Shown in pieces: positions 8,395 to 15,787 of a stretch of DNA of 64,000 nucleotides. The translations under genes and the position numbers were made by a program. Every line of letters starts with the position of its first letter. The first letter of the stretch is position 1. Below the pieces are notes generated by a model, which was not told where the DNA came from, made no database searches, and saw only the letters and a list, made by a program, of their open reading frames with translations. Source of the stretch: JANQRA01 sp035762545 (GTDB lineage Bacteria; Actinomycetota; Acidimicrobiia; Spongiisociales; ZC4RG35); contig DASTOM010000014.1 of the NCBI GenBank assembly GCA_035762545.1, positions 36,505 through 100,504 on the forward strand. The letters are read 5' to 3'.

Positions 8395-9239
8395 GACACG
8401 CCGACGAAGGGCAGGAGACCGTCCATCACGGATGCTGGCACTGCCAGGTCGCCGTAACCCGTCCCGATCGAGAGCCCCTCCTTGTAGGCGCCGTGATAGT
8501 CGCTGCCCCCGGTCGGGACCAGGTCGAAGCGGTGCGCCAGATCGACGTACCCGTCACGTTCGTGTCGCCGGTACGACGAGTAGAGGGCCTCGAGCCCGAT
8601 CAGACCTGCGGACTTGAGACGGGTCAGCATGTCAGCCATCTCTCCCGAGGTGTGGATCCCCAGGGTGTGCGGGTGGGCGAGTACGGGCACCGCCCCCGAT
8701 TCTCGCGCCAGGGCGATCGCTTCCTCGGGTTCGAGTCGGTCTCTGCTGACGTATGCCGGCCTTCCGTTGCCGAGCCACTGGTCGAATGCGACGCGGATGT
8801 CGGGCACGTAACCCCGGGCCACCATGACCGCTGCGATGTGCGGTCTGCCCACCGACCCGCCTCCGGCTTCTTCGAGGACTTCTTCGATGGTGAGGGGGAG
8901 ACCGGCGGCGCAGAGGAGGTCGACGATCCTCGAGTTGCGTTCCCGACGTCCCAGTTGCAGACCGTGGAGACGGTCCTGGAGCGGCCCTGCCCCCGGCTCC
9001 AGCCACAGGACCAGAAGATGCATCCCACCGTCGTGATAGGAGAGTGACAGCTCGACTCCGGGGATCAGATCGATGCCCGTCTCGACTGCCGCGGTGCGAG
9101 CCGACTGAATCCCCTCCTGGGTGTCATGATCGGTGAGCGCTATCACCTCGAGACCGGCATCGGTCGCGCGAGCGACGAGGGTTGCGGGGTCGTCTGTTCC
9201 GTCAGATGCGGTCGAATGGAGGTGAAGGTCGATGGGCAT
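8391..9239 (-). CDS. PHP-domain phosphoesterase (YciV/RNase AM-like)
   Basis: A 282-residue member of the PHP family, resembling enzymes that hydrolyse 3',5'-nucleoside bisphosphates or RNA 5' ends. The metal-binding motifs are present in order: DLHLHSTASDGTD at residues 4-16, LTDHDT near 37, GVELS near 62, LAHPHTLG near 190, and GGSDYHG near 250. It is coupled to murJ by an ATGA overlap at its 3' end and follows the cyclophilin gene after 34 bases. The exact substrate cannot be read from the sequence. Confidence 0.88.
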   Translation of the reverse strand: MPIDLHLHSTASDGTDDPATLVARATDAGLEVIALTDHDTQEGIQSARTAAVETGIDLIPGVELSLSYHDGGMHLLVLWLEPGAGPLQDRLHGLQLGRRERNSRIVDLLCAAGLPLTIEEVLEEAGGGSVGRPHIAAVMVARGYVPDIRVAFDQWLGNGRPAYVSRDRLEPEEAIALARESGAVPVLAHPHTLGIHTSGEMADMLTRLKSAGLIGLEALYSSYRRHERDGYVDLAHRFDLVPTGGSDYHGAYKEGLSIGTGYGDLAVPASVMDGLLPFVGVS

Positions 9240-9273
9240 CAGCTGTCGATGCCGATGATGCCCTCTCCGACCG

Positions 9274-10050
9274 TCAAGAACCGGCTACGTCGATCGTGAT
9301 CGACTCGATGTAGACCGTCTCGATGGGCAGCCCTGGTTGCGCCGTGGCGGTGGGGACATCTCCAATCGCAGCCAGAGTCTCCTCACCCTCGACGACTGTG
9401 CCGAGGACGTTGAAGTTGTTGGTCAACACCCGACCATCGTCGCCGGCGACGAGGAAGAAGCGCGAGCCGGTGCTGCGGGCTCCCCGGTTGTCCATCGCCA
9501 CGACCCCCTGCTCATAGACGAATCCCTCGTCCGGGTACTCGTCGGCGATCACGTATCCCGGGTCACCAGTCCCGTTGGCCTGCGGGTCGCCAGTGAACGA
9601 TCGAAACGTCGGGGAAACTATGTAGAAGACCTGGCCGTCGTAGAAGCCCTCCCGTGCGAGGAACACGAATGAGTTGGCAGTCTCGGGGGCGTCGGCGTTG
9701 TTCAGCTCGATCACGAGGTCCCCACACGAAGTCGCGATCGTGGCGGTCACGGTGACCGACGGCGTGATGTCGGTCTGAGGCTCGGGCGCTTCGAAGGACA
9801 TGATCTCTTCCGCCGGTGGCTGGGTGCCTCCGCATGCGGTCTCCTGCTGTCGAAAGTCCTCGTAGGTGCCCGGCAGGTCGGTGGAGTCGCCGTCGAAGAT
9901 GCCGCCGAAGGTGAAGATCCCGACTACGACGAGACCAAACACGACGGCGGTGCCGAGACGCCGCGTGAGCTCGCGCCGCGACTCTTGCTTGCGTTCGGCC
10001 TCGCGCTTTGCTGCGCGCTGTTCCTTCTGACGCTGACGGCGATCCGACAT
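9274..10050 (-). CDS. Membrane-anchored cyclophilin-type peptidyl-prolyl isomerase, active-site Arg replaced
   Basis: A 258-residue protein. It has a charged N-terminus (Lys/Arg-rich to about residue 28), one membrane helix (VVFGLVVVGIFTFGGIF), and a cyclophilin domain from about residue 80. The scaffold is clear: GDLVIELNNADAPETANSFVFLA, GSRFFLV and LTNNFNVLGTVVEGEE. The catalytic arginine normally found in FHRV is absent, because the equivalent stretch here reads FYIVSPTFRSFTGDP. Prolyl isomerase activity may therefore be weak or lost, and a chaperone or binding role outside the membrane is possible. Confidence 0.85.
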   Translation of the reverse strand: MSDRRQRQKEQRAAKREAERKQESRRELTRRLGTAVVFGLVVVGIFTFGGIFDGDSTDLPGTYEDFRQQETACGGTQPPAEEIMSFEAPEPQTDITPSVTVTATIATSCGDLVIELNNADAPETANSFVFLAREGFYDGQVFYIVSPTFRSFTGDPQANGTGDPGYVIADEYPDEGFVYEQGVVAMDNRGARSTGSRFFLVAGDDGRVLTNNFNVLGTVVEGEETLAAIGDVPTATAQPGLPIETVYIESITIDVAGS

Positions 10051-10139
10051 GGCGCTGCGACTTTAGGCGGGGGCGGATTCCAACTCTCCATCGCTGATGG
10101 TTCGTATTGCGCCGCCGAAACCTCCAAACTGGCGTCGAC

Positions 10140-11120
10140 ATGCCAGTGATCGTCCAGAAGTATGGCGGCACTTCGGTGGCCGACTCGACCCGGATCAAAG
10201 CCGTGGCCGACCGGGTCGTACGAACCCGCCAGATGGGCTACGACCCTGTGGTCGTGGTTTCCGCGATGGGCGAGACGACCGACACGCTCCTCGGTCTTGC
10301 CGCCGAGATCAGCACGGCCCCCCATCCACGCGAGATGGACATGCTGCTGACTGCGGGCGAGCGGATCTCGATGGCCCTCCTGGCGATGGCCCTCAACGAT
10401 CGTGGCGTGCCGGCCGTCAGCTACACGGGTTCACAGGCGGGAATCCTCACTGACTCGGCGCACGGCGGGGCCCGCATCACCAAGATCACAGGAGAGCGGG
10501 TCCGGGGATCACTCGCTGAGGGCAAGGTCGTCATCGTCGCCGGATTCCAGGGGGTCGACCCGGCCTCGAAAGAGATCACGACTCTGGGGCGAGGAGGGTC
10601 GGATACCACTGCGGTGGCACTCGCCGCCACCCTCGACGCAGAAGCGTGTGAGATCCTGACCGATGTCGCCGGCGTCTTCACTGCCGATCCGCGTGTTGTG
10701 CCGGAGGCCCGTCTCCTGCCAGAGATCGAGTACCTCCAGATGCTGGCCCTGGCGGGCGCCGGCGCCGGAGTGTTGATGCCGCATTCGGTCGAGACCGCAC
10801 GCGACCACGGAGTCTCGGTGCACGTGCGGTCGTCCTTCGACGAGGAGCAGGGGACGTGGGTGCGATCCGATGCGCCGACCCGCCCGTTCGTGGGCATCGC
10901 AAATCGGGTCGCCGATGGTCAGGCAGTCATAACGGTGGTTGGGTCCGAGGCGCATTCGGTCGCCAACCACGAGATGGTCGCTCTCCACGACGCCGGGATC
11001 GTCACCGCACTGATCAATGCCGACGATCATTCGGTGTCGATGGGCGTGTCGGAGGAACAAATCGGACCGGCGGTACGGTTTCTGCATACCCGGCTGTTTC
11101 AAATGGAGGCCTCGAAATGA
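10140..11120 (+). CDS. lysC: Aspartate kinase, short form with a single ACT domain
   Basis: This enzyme phosphorylates aspartate in the first step toward lysine, threonine and methionine. The kinase domain is complete: VQKYGGTSVAD at residue 5, VSAMGETTD, GGARITKI, LGRGGSDTTAVALAA near 155, and ADPRVVPEARLL. The protein has only 326 residues, against about 410-420 for actinobacterial alpha subunits. After FVGIANR the sequence runs straight into a domain resembling ACT2 (AVITVVGSEAHSVANHEMVALHDAG), so most of ACT1 is missing. Feedback control by lysine plus threonine may differ. It overlaps asd as ATGA. Confidence 0.92.
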   Translation: MPVIVQKYGGTSVADSTRIKAVADRVVRTRQMGYDPVVVVSAMGETTDTLLGLAAEISTAPHPREMDMLLTAGERISMALLAMALNDRGVPAVSYTGSQAGILTDSAHGGARITKITGERVRGSLAEGKVVIVAGFQGVDPASKEITTLGRGGSDTTAVALAATLDAEACEILTDVAGVFTADPRVVPEARLLPEIEYLQMLALAGAGAGVLMPHSVETARDHGVSVHVRSSFDEEQGTWVRSDAPTRPFVGIANRVADGQAVITVVGSEAHSVANHEMVALHDAGIVTALINADDHSVSMGVSEEQIGPAVRFLHTRLFQMEASK

Positions 11121-12124
11121 CGAACGTTGCAGTCGTCGGCGCCACCGGCGCAGTCGGTAGGACCATGCTGTCGATCCTGGAGGAGAGAGCCTTCCCGGCC
11201 GACCAACTGCGGCTCGCCGCCTCGACCCGGTCAGCGGGCTCAATCGTCGATACCTACGTCGGCCCGGTGGTGGTGGAGGACCTGGCGACTCTCGACCCAA
11301 CCGGGATCGACATCGCTCTGTTCTCCGCGGGCGGCGCGCGGTCCAAGGAACACGCTCCCCGTTTCGCTGAGGCCGGGGCCGTTGTGATCGACAACTCGTC
11401 TGCCTTCCGCATGGATGACGACGTCCCGCTCGTCGTGGCCGGAGTCAACGACGCAGCAGTCTCCGACCATCGAGGAATCATCGCCAATCCGAACTGCACC
11501 ACCATGACTCTGATGATGGCCGCCGGTCCACTTCACGAGGCTGCCGGCCTCCAGTCGATGGTCGCAGTGTCGTACCAGGCCGTTTCCGGGTCGGGCTATC
11601 AAGGGGTCGAGGAGCTGCTGGATCAGCACGGCCCGCTTGGCTCCGACGTCGATTCGCTGATGCGCGGCGGCTGGGCCGATCCGGGACCGCAGATCTACGA
11701 ACGACCAATCGCCTGGAACGTAGTTCCCTTCGCTGGCAACGAGGTCGACGCCGGATACACCGACGAGGAGATGAAGCTGGTCAACGAGTCACGCAAGATC
11801 CTCGACATCCCCGGACTTGCGGTGGAGCCGACGTGTGTTCGGGTTCCCGTTCTGGTCGGCCATGGGGTTGTCGCCACGCTGACCTTCGAGCGAACTGTCT
11901 CCGTCGACGAGGCGATCTCGGTTCTGTCCTCGGCACCTGGGGTCGAGGTCTGGAAAGACCGCACCCCGACTCCCTTGGACGCCGCCGGCATCGACGATGT
12001 TCTGGTCGGTCGGGTCAGGGAAACGGTGACTACACCCAACGGTCTCAACGTCTGGGTGGTCGGTGACAATCTGCGCAAAGGCGCCGCGCTGAACGCCCTT
12101 CAGATCGCCGAACTGCTGATCTGA
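11117..12124 (+). CDS. asd: Aspartate-semialdehyde dehydrogenase
   Basis: Asd reduces aspartyl phosphate to aspartate semialdehyde with NADPH, directly after aspartokinase in the pathway. The protein has 335 residues. It shows the Rossmann motif VVGATGAVGRTML at the N-terminus, LFSAGGARSKE, and DNSSAFRMDDDVPLVV. The active-site cysteine is in IIANPNCTTM near residue 128, and substrate-binding histidine and arginine residues lie in RVPVLVGHGV. The ATG overlaps the aspartokinase stop by 4 bases, so the two enzymes are translationally coupled. Confidence 0.96.
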   Translation: MTNVAVVGATGAVGRTMLSILEERAFPADQLRLAASTRSAGSIVDTYVGPVVVEDLATLDPTGIDIALFSAGGARSKEHAPRFAEAGAVVIDNSSAFRMDDDVPLVVAGVNDAAVSDHRGIIANPNCTTMTLMMAAGPLHEAAGLQSMVAVSYQAVSGSGYQGVEELLDQHGPLGSDVDSLMRGGWADPGPQIYERPIAWNVVPFAGNEVDAGYTDEEMKLVNESRKILDIPGLAVEPTCVRVPVLVGHGVVATLTFERTVSVDEAISVLSSAPGVEVWKDRTPTPLDAAGIDDVLVGRVRETVTTPNGLNVWVVGDNLRKGAALNALQIAELLI

Positions 12125-12424
12125 TCAGTCGTCGGTACGGAGAAGGGCGGCCATCCGCTGCCGGAGGGCGGGATGGGCGTGCTTCAGCCCCAGTTCCACG
12201 GCGAATCGGGCGTCTTCCGATACATCGAGGATGATGGCCTCACCTTCGGCGCGTATGTGAAACCCGTCTGGAAGTGCCTGGATCCGCATGTCTTCACGAC
12301 CCCAGTCAGCCACTTCCTCGGACCCGATCGACATGTGCAGGCGATCGTCGGTGAGGTCGACGATCACAGCGATGGGCTGGGCGTTTTCGCCTTCGATCTG
12401 CAGTTGTGCGTCGTAAGTGCTCAT
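12125..12424 (-). CDS. Conserved-looking small protein of unknown function
   Basis: A 99-residue acidic protein that I do not recognise. It looks like a beta-rich single domain (IAVIVDLTDDRLHMSIGS..., IRAEGEAIILDVSED) with a helical C-terminus (HPALRQRMAALL). No signal peptide or membrane segment is visible. The start is well supported: GAGGAGG precedes the ATG by 3 bases. Its stop codon directly abuts the stop of asd on the opposite strand, with no space for a terminator between them. Confidence 0.75.
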   Translation of the reverse strand: MSTYDAQLQIEGENAQPIAVIVDLTDDRLHMSIGSEEVADWGREDMRIQALPDGFHIRAEGEAIILDVSEDARFAVELGLKHAHPALRQRMAALLRTDD

Positions 12425-12642
12425 CGACCTCCTCGTCTGGCGCCATCAGACTATCCCGACAACCCCGTGCCCACCAGGGGACTAGTGCGCAGATAGCGCC
12501 AGGTGATTAGTCCCACAATCACCGAGAGCAACCCGGTCATCGCGCACATGGTGGCGGTGGTGACGTCTAGGGACCCTGAGTTCCCACAGGAGGGGCGGTG
12601 GTGCGTTAACCCGTTCGATCTGGCGTCGTTTCAGCCCATCGG

Positions 12643-12648
12643 TACAAT
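12643..12648 (+). promoter_or_regulatory. -10 element for tRNA-Pro
   Basis: TACAAT lies 10 bases before the first tRNA nucleotide, in the right place for a sigma-70-type promoter. I do not see a clear -35 match 16-18 bases upstream. The remaining upstream stretch (12425-12642) holds no gene that I can support. Confidence 0.5.
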
Positions 12649-12657
12649 CCAGAAGAT

Positions 12658-12734
12658 CGGGACGTGGCGCAGCTTGGTAGCGCGCAGCGTTCGGGACGCT
12701 GAGGTCGTGGGTTCGAATCCCGCCGTCCCGACCA
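12658..12734 (+). tRNA. tRNA-Pro (anticodon CGG)
   Basis: A complete cloverleaf can be drawn. The acceptor stem CGGGACG (12658-12664) pairs with CGTCCCG (12724-12730). The D arm contains AGCTTGGTAGC. The anticodon stem CAGCG/CGCTG (12685-12701) encloses loop TTCGGGA with anticodon CGG at 12692-12694. The T arm is GTGGG-TTCGAAT-CCCGC. The discriminator base is A and CCA is encoded at 12732-12734. Confidence 0.96.
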
Positions 12735-12833
12735 CCTCAATTTGAAACGCCGATGCTGGTCGGGGCTTGCAGTCGGCCATGCAGCACCTCGGTCGCCGCC
12801 CGTCGACCCTTCTTATGTTGGGGTGCCCCCTTT

Positions 12834-13229
12834 TCAGTGGTCGTGTTCGTCGGCGTCTGCGTCGGCCTTGGTGCGATGCACGGTCCCGTCCGGGTGTTCG
12901 GGAGGGGAGTAGATCGAGTACACCTTGAGATGCTGGTCTCCGGTGTTGACCACGTTGTGCCAGGTTCCTGCCGGGATGATGAAGGCCCAGTCATCCTGCA
13001 CGTCGTGACTCTCATCCACCGCGTTCTGAGTCTTTCCGAGGTCGAGTCGGCCCCGTCCTTGCTCGAGACGCAAGAACTGGTCGAGATGCCCGTGGGCCTC
13101 CCATCCGATCTCACCTCCGGGTGGCACGGACATGACAGTGAGCTGACTGTGCTTGCCGGTGTATACGACCGTTCTGAAGTTCTCGTTGTCGATGGTCAGG
13201 CTCTCGATGTTGTCGACCCATCCGAGCAT
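12834..13229 (-). CDS. Cupin-domain protein with acidic His/Asp tail
   Basis: A 131-residue single-cupin protein. The first cupin motif covers GGEIGWEAHGHLDQFLRLEQGRG (about residues 37-60), with two His and a Gln/Glu as possible metal ligands. The second is WAFIIPAGTWHNVVNTGD (about 82-100). The C-terminus is rich in Asp and His (ADADADEHDH), which could bind metal. The ATG at 13229 is chosen because AAAGGAG lies 5-6 bases before it. An upstream in-frame ATG would place that ribosome binding site inside the gene. The natural ligand is unknown. Confidence 0.85.
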   Translation of the reverse strand: MLGWVDNIESLTIDNENFRTVVYTGKHSQLTVMSVPPGGEIGWEAHGHLDQFLRLEQGRGRLDLGKTQNAVDESHDVQDDWAFIIPAGTWHNVVNTGDQHLKVYSIYSPPEHPDGTVHRTKADADADEHDH

Positions 13230-13346
13230 CGGCTCTCCTTTCGTCATCGACAACGCTATTACACGAGCGCGGACACGGATTGATCGGCGGGCGACCGGGT
13301 ATGAAGGGACGAGTACGGTGATGAGAACCCCAGGCAAGGAGCGACA

Positions 13347-13553
13347 GTGACTGACAACGAGATCACCAACGGAAGCCTGTCCGACGACGACATCGAAACC
13401 GTGGGTCAGCCCAAACCCAAAACGACGAACCGGGACGGTGACGCCGTGGACAGCACCGATGCGGATGGTGTGGATTCGACCGATAGCGATGGTGTGGACA
13501 GCACCGACTCCGATGGCGTCGATTCGACCGACAGCGACACCCGGGACAACTGA
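13347..13553 (+). CDS. Repeat-containing acidic small peptide, candidate modified-peptide precursor
   Basis: A 68-residue peptide starting at a GTG preceded by AAGGAG with a 5-base gap, so it is very likely translated. Residues 10-20 (SLSDDDIETVG) resemble the LSxxxLExVxGG element of many RiPP leader peptides. After a Lys/Pro linker (QPKPKT), residues 34-65 hold four 8-residue repeats. The first reads VDSTDADG, the next two VDSTDSDG and the last VDSTDSDT. The tail is RDN. There are no Cys, His or aromatic residues. The repeats use different synonymous codons, so the protein sequence appears to be maintained. The next two genes encode a JmjC-type oxygenase and a sucrase/ferredoxin-like protein. 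A substrate peptide for these enzymes is inference. Confidence 0.8.
   Translation: MTDNEITNGSLSDDDIETVGQPKPKTTNRDGDAVDSTDADGVDSTDSDGVDSTDSDGVDSTDSDTRDN
13446..13541 (+). repeat. Four in-frame 24-base repeats encoding VDSTDxDx
   Basis: Units start at 13446, 13470, 13494 and 13518. They encode nearly the same 8 residues. Serine is written AGC or TCG alternately and aspartate GAC or GAT, so the DNA copies have diverged while the peptide stayed constant. Confidence 0.9.
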
Positions 13554-13567
13554 CCCTGCACACCTCG

Positions 13568-14740
13568 TTGGACCTGGCAGACCGGGAGGGTCGGGAAGCC
13601 CTGACTCGAGCGGTGGGCGACCCGGACCACTTCGCCGAGAAACTGTGGGCGACGCACCCGCAGCATCGACAGGGGAGCGCCGAGCAAGGATTCACTGATC
13701 TGCTGTCCCTCGACGACGTCGATCTGGTCGTCTCCACCACCGGTCTCCGTCTCCCCTTGTTCCGTATGGTCAAGGACGGCGAAGTACTGCCTGCAGGGAG
13801 ATACACGAAGACGACACGAACAGGCTCTCACGAGACCAGAGACGTCATCGACTCCCGTGCCGTCTTCGGCGAGTTCGCCACCGGAGCCACCATCGTGTTC
13901 CAGAGCATGCACCGTTACTGGCAGCCGCTCGCCGACTACTGCCGGGGTTTGGAGTTGGCTCTCGGCCATCCGGTCCAAGCCAACGCTTACATCACACCAC
14001 CGGGAGCACAGGGCTTCGGTGCTCACGAGGACGAGCACGACGTCTTCGTCCTCCAGTCACACGGGACCAAGCAGTGGTGGGTCCACGAGCGAAACGACCT
14101 CCCACCCACCAGACCCGCAGTGATCGATGCCTTGTTGGCCCCTGGCGACTCGTTGTACATCCCGTCCGGCTTTCCCCATTCGGCGGCGACTCAGGACCGC
14201 GAGTCGGTCCACATCACCATCGGCATCCTCGCCATCCCCTGGACGGCCGTGATCAAGGAGGCAATGAAGATCATCGAGTCCGACCCCGGCCTGCAAGTGC
14301 CGCTACCCCTCCGATACGCCATGGCCGACGGAGAGTTCGACGACGAGGTCGGGCGTCGTCTCGGTCAGGTCGCGACCTTGGTCACCGGTCTGAACCCGGC
14401 TCCGATCGCACGTCGGCTCCGGCGCAAGGTCCTCACCACCCGACAGTCGCTGCTGAGGGGTCAAATGCATCGGCTCCTCTCCCTCGAACAGATCGGCGAC
14501 GAGTCGAGGATGGTCCGTCGAGCCCGCTCGATTTGCGTGTTGGAACATGTCGGCGGTCGGCTGTCGGTGATGCTCGGCGATCGCGAGTTGCTCATGCCCC
14601 TCCGGGTCGAACCGGCGATGCAGCTGATATCGGCGGGCGAGAGCTTCAGGGTCTCAGACCTGCCGGGTCTCGACCAGGCAGGCCGACTCGTGCTGATGCG
14701 ACGGCTGGTCCGGGAAGGGCTCCTCGAGGTCGTGGTTTGA
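13568..14740 (+). CDS. JmjC/cupin-type 2-oxoglutarate oxygenase (Cupin_4, ribosomal-oxygenase-like)
   Basis: A 390-residue protein of the family that includes YcfD/RoxA and MINA/NO66, iron(II)- and 2-oxoglutarate-dependent protein hydroxylases. The HxD metal motif is in GAHEDEHDVFVLQ (His about 153, Asp about 155). GTKQWWVH follows in the beta sheet, and the distal metal His is in YIPSGFPHSA (about 203). A winged-helix-like C-terminal region follows. The likely start is TTG at 13568, 15 bases after the repeat-peptide stop. No strong ribosome binding site is seen, so coupling to the peptide gene is likely. The downstream gene overlaps its stop. Related enzymes act on ribosomal proteins. Here the adjacent peptide is a candidate substrate. 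Confidence 0.88.
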   Translation: MDLADREGREALTRAVGDPDHFAEKLWATHPQHRQGSAEQGFTDLLSLDDVDLVVSTTGLRLPLFRMVKDGEVLPAGRYTKTTRTGSHETRDVIDSRAVFGEFATGATIVFQSMHRYWQPLADYCRGLELALGHPVQANAYITPPGAQGFGAHEDEHDVFVLQSHGTKQWWVHERNDLPPTRPAVIDALLAPGDSLYIPSGFPHSAATQDRESVHITIGILAIPWTAVIKEAMKIIESDPGLQVPLPLRYAMADGEFDDEVGRRLGQVATLVTGLNPAPIARRLRRKVLTTRQSLLRGQMHRLLSLEQIGDESRMVRRARSICVLEHVGGRLSVMLGDRELLMPLRVEPAMQLISAGESFRVSDLPGLDQAGRLVLMRRLVREGLLEVVV

Positions 14741-15636
14741 CCCAAGGCGATTGGCGGTGCTCCGCCGAGTCCGTGGGCCGAGAGGAGCCGCTCTTCGCCA
14801 CGGCATCGCTCGTGTCGTCGTGGCTGCTCATCGAGCAACCGGGAGCATGGGGGCCCGACGCCCTGACCGAAAGCAAGTTTCCCGAGGCGATCGCAGCCGA
14901 ATTGAAACGGCGATCGGGGAATGTTCGGATCCTGCTGATTCGCCACCGCTCGTCCAAGAATGGTGACCCGGTCTTCTTCAAAGCCCACTCGGGCGGGAAC
15001 GGGGTTGACCCCACCCTGGTCGCATCCCAGATGCCCGATCCATCGGTCCTCCTGGATGTCGACTTCGACGCTCTCGCCAATGGAGAAGTCGGCCCGGGTC
15101 AGCCGGTCGACCACCCGATCTACCTGGTTTGCACTCATGGTCGTCACGACATCTGCTGCGCCGACCAGGGCCGTCCGCTGTATCGGGCACTGTCGCCGCT
15201 CCGCCCGGGTCGGACCTGGGAGGTGTCGCATCTCGGTGGCGACCGGTTCGCGGGGAATCTGCTCGTTCTCCCCCGGGGCGATTATTTCGGTCGAGTCGGA
15301 CCCGACGATGTGGAACCACTGGTTTCGAGCTACGAATCCGGGAGTATCGACCTGATACACCACCGGGGGAGGAGTATCCAACCCCGCCTCGTCCAGGCCG
15401 CGGAGTTCTTCCTGCGTGAGGCCGAGGGGATCACCGGGTTCGAGGATGTCGAGGTGACCGACTACCGCCGGCACGATCACGATCATGCCAACGTGGTGTT
15501 TCGCGAGGGCGCCAGTGTTGTCGAGGTAGAGGTGAAGGCTGGTCGGGATGCGGCGTCGAGAACCCTGACCTGTCGTGCCGATGAGCCCGGCTACCCGGTC
15601 TCCTATGACCTGGTGTCGATCACCCGCGTCCCGTGA
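14737..15636 (+). CDS. Sucrase/ferredoxin-like protein (thioredoxin-like [2Fe-2S])
   Basis: A 299-residue member of the sucrase/ferredoxin-like family. Visible motifs are an N-terminal CSAES near residue 8 and EEPLFATASLVSSWLLIEQPG. The cluster-binding CTHGRHDICCADQGRPLYRAL lies around residue 131, with VSHLGGDRFAGNLLVLPRG after it. The best start is TTG at 14737 in a TTGA overlap with the oxygenase stop. This keeps the conserved N-terminal Cys-Ser segment and couples translation. In this cassette it may supply electrons or sulfur-redox chemistry to the oxygenase, but no reaction can be assigned from sequence. Confidence 0.87.
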   Translation: MTQGDWRCSAESVGREEPLFATASLVSSWLLIEQPGAWGPDALTESKFPEAIAAELKRRSGNVRILLIRHRSSKNGDPVFFKAHSGGNGVDPTLVASQMPDPSVLLDVDFDALANGEVGPGQPVDHPIYLVCTHGRHDICCADQGRPLYRALSPLRPGRTWEVSHLGGDRFAGNLLVLPRGDYFGRVGPDDVEPLVSSYESGSIDLIHHRGRSIQPRLVQAAEFFLREAEGITGFEDVEVTDYRRHDHDHANVVFREGASVVEVEVKAGRDAASRTLTCRADEPGYPVSYDLVSITRVP

Positions 15637-15787
15637 GGGTGGAAGGATCAGTCTCCAGTGAAGTGATCACCTGAAGCAGGACCCAGGTCTGATCCCTCTC
15701 CTCGTGGCCCCGGTGCGCTCGAGACAACTGCCAGCAGGGTCGAGCACGCCCGTCTGCGTACCGAGCTGCGGTCGTAAGGTTCGGCCG

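Noticed and set aside
12503..12745. An 80-codon frame running through the tRNA
   Set aside because: It overlaps tRNA-Pro completely and has no ribosome binding site or family resemblance.
13406..14038. Antisense frame opposite the repeat peptide and oxygenase (Ser/Val repeats)
   Set aside because: Its repeats are only the complement of the peptide repeats. It has no ribosome binding site and conflicts with the better-supported plus-strand genes.
14074..14736. N-terminal extension of the sucrase/ferredoxin-like frame
   Set aside because: This part is Arg/Pro-rich and lies wholly inside the JmjC gene in another frame. The conserved family N-terminus starts at 14737.
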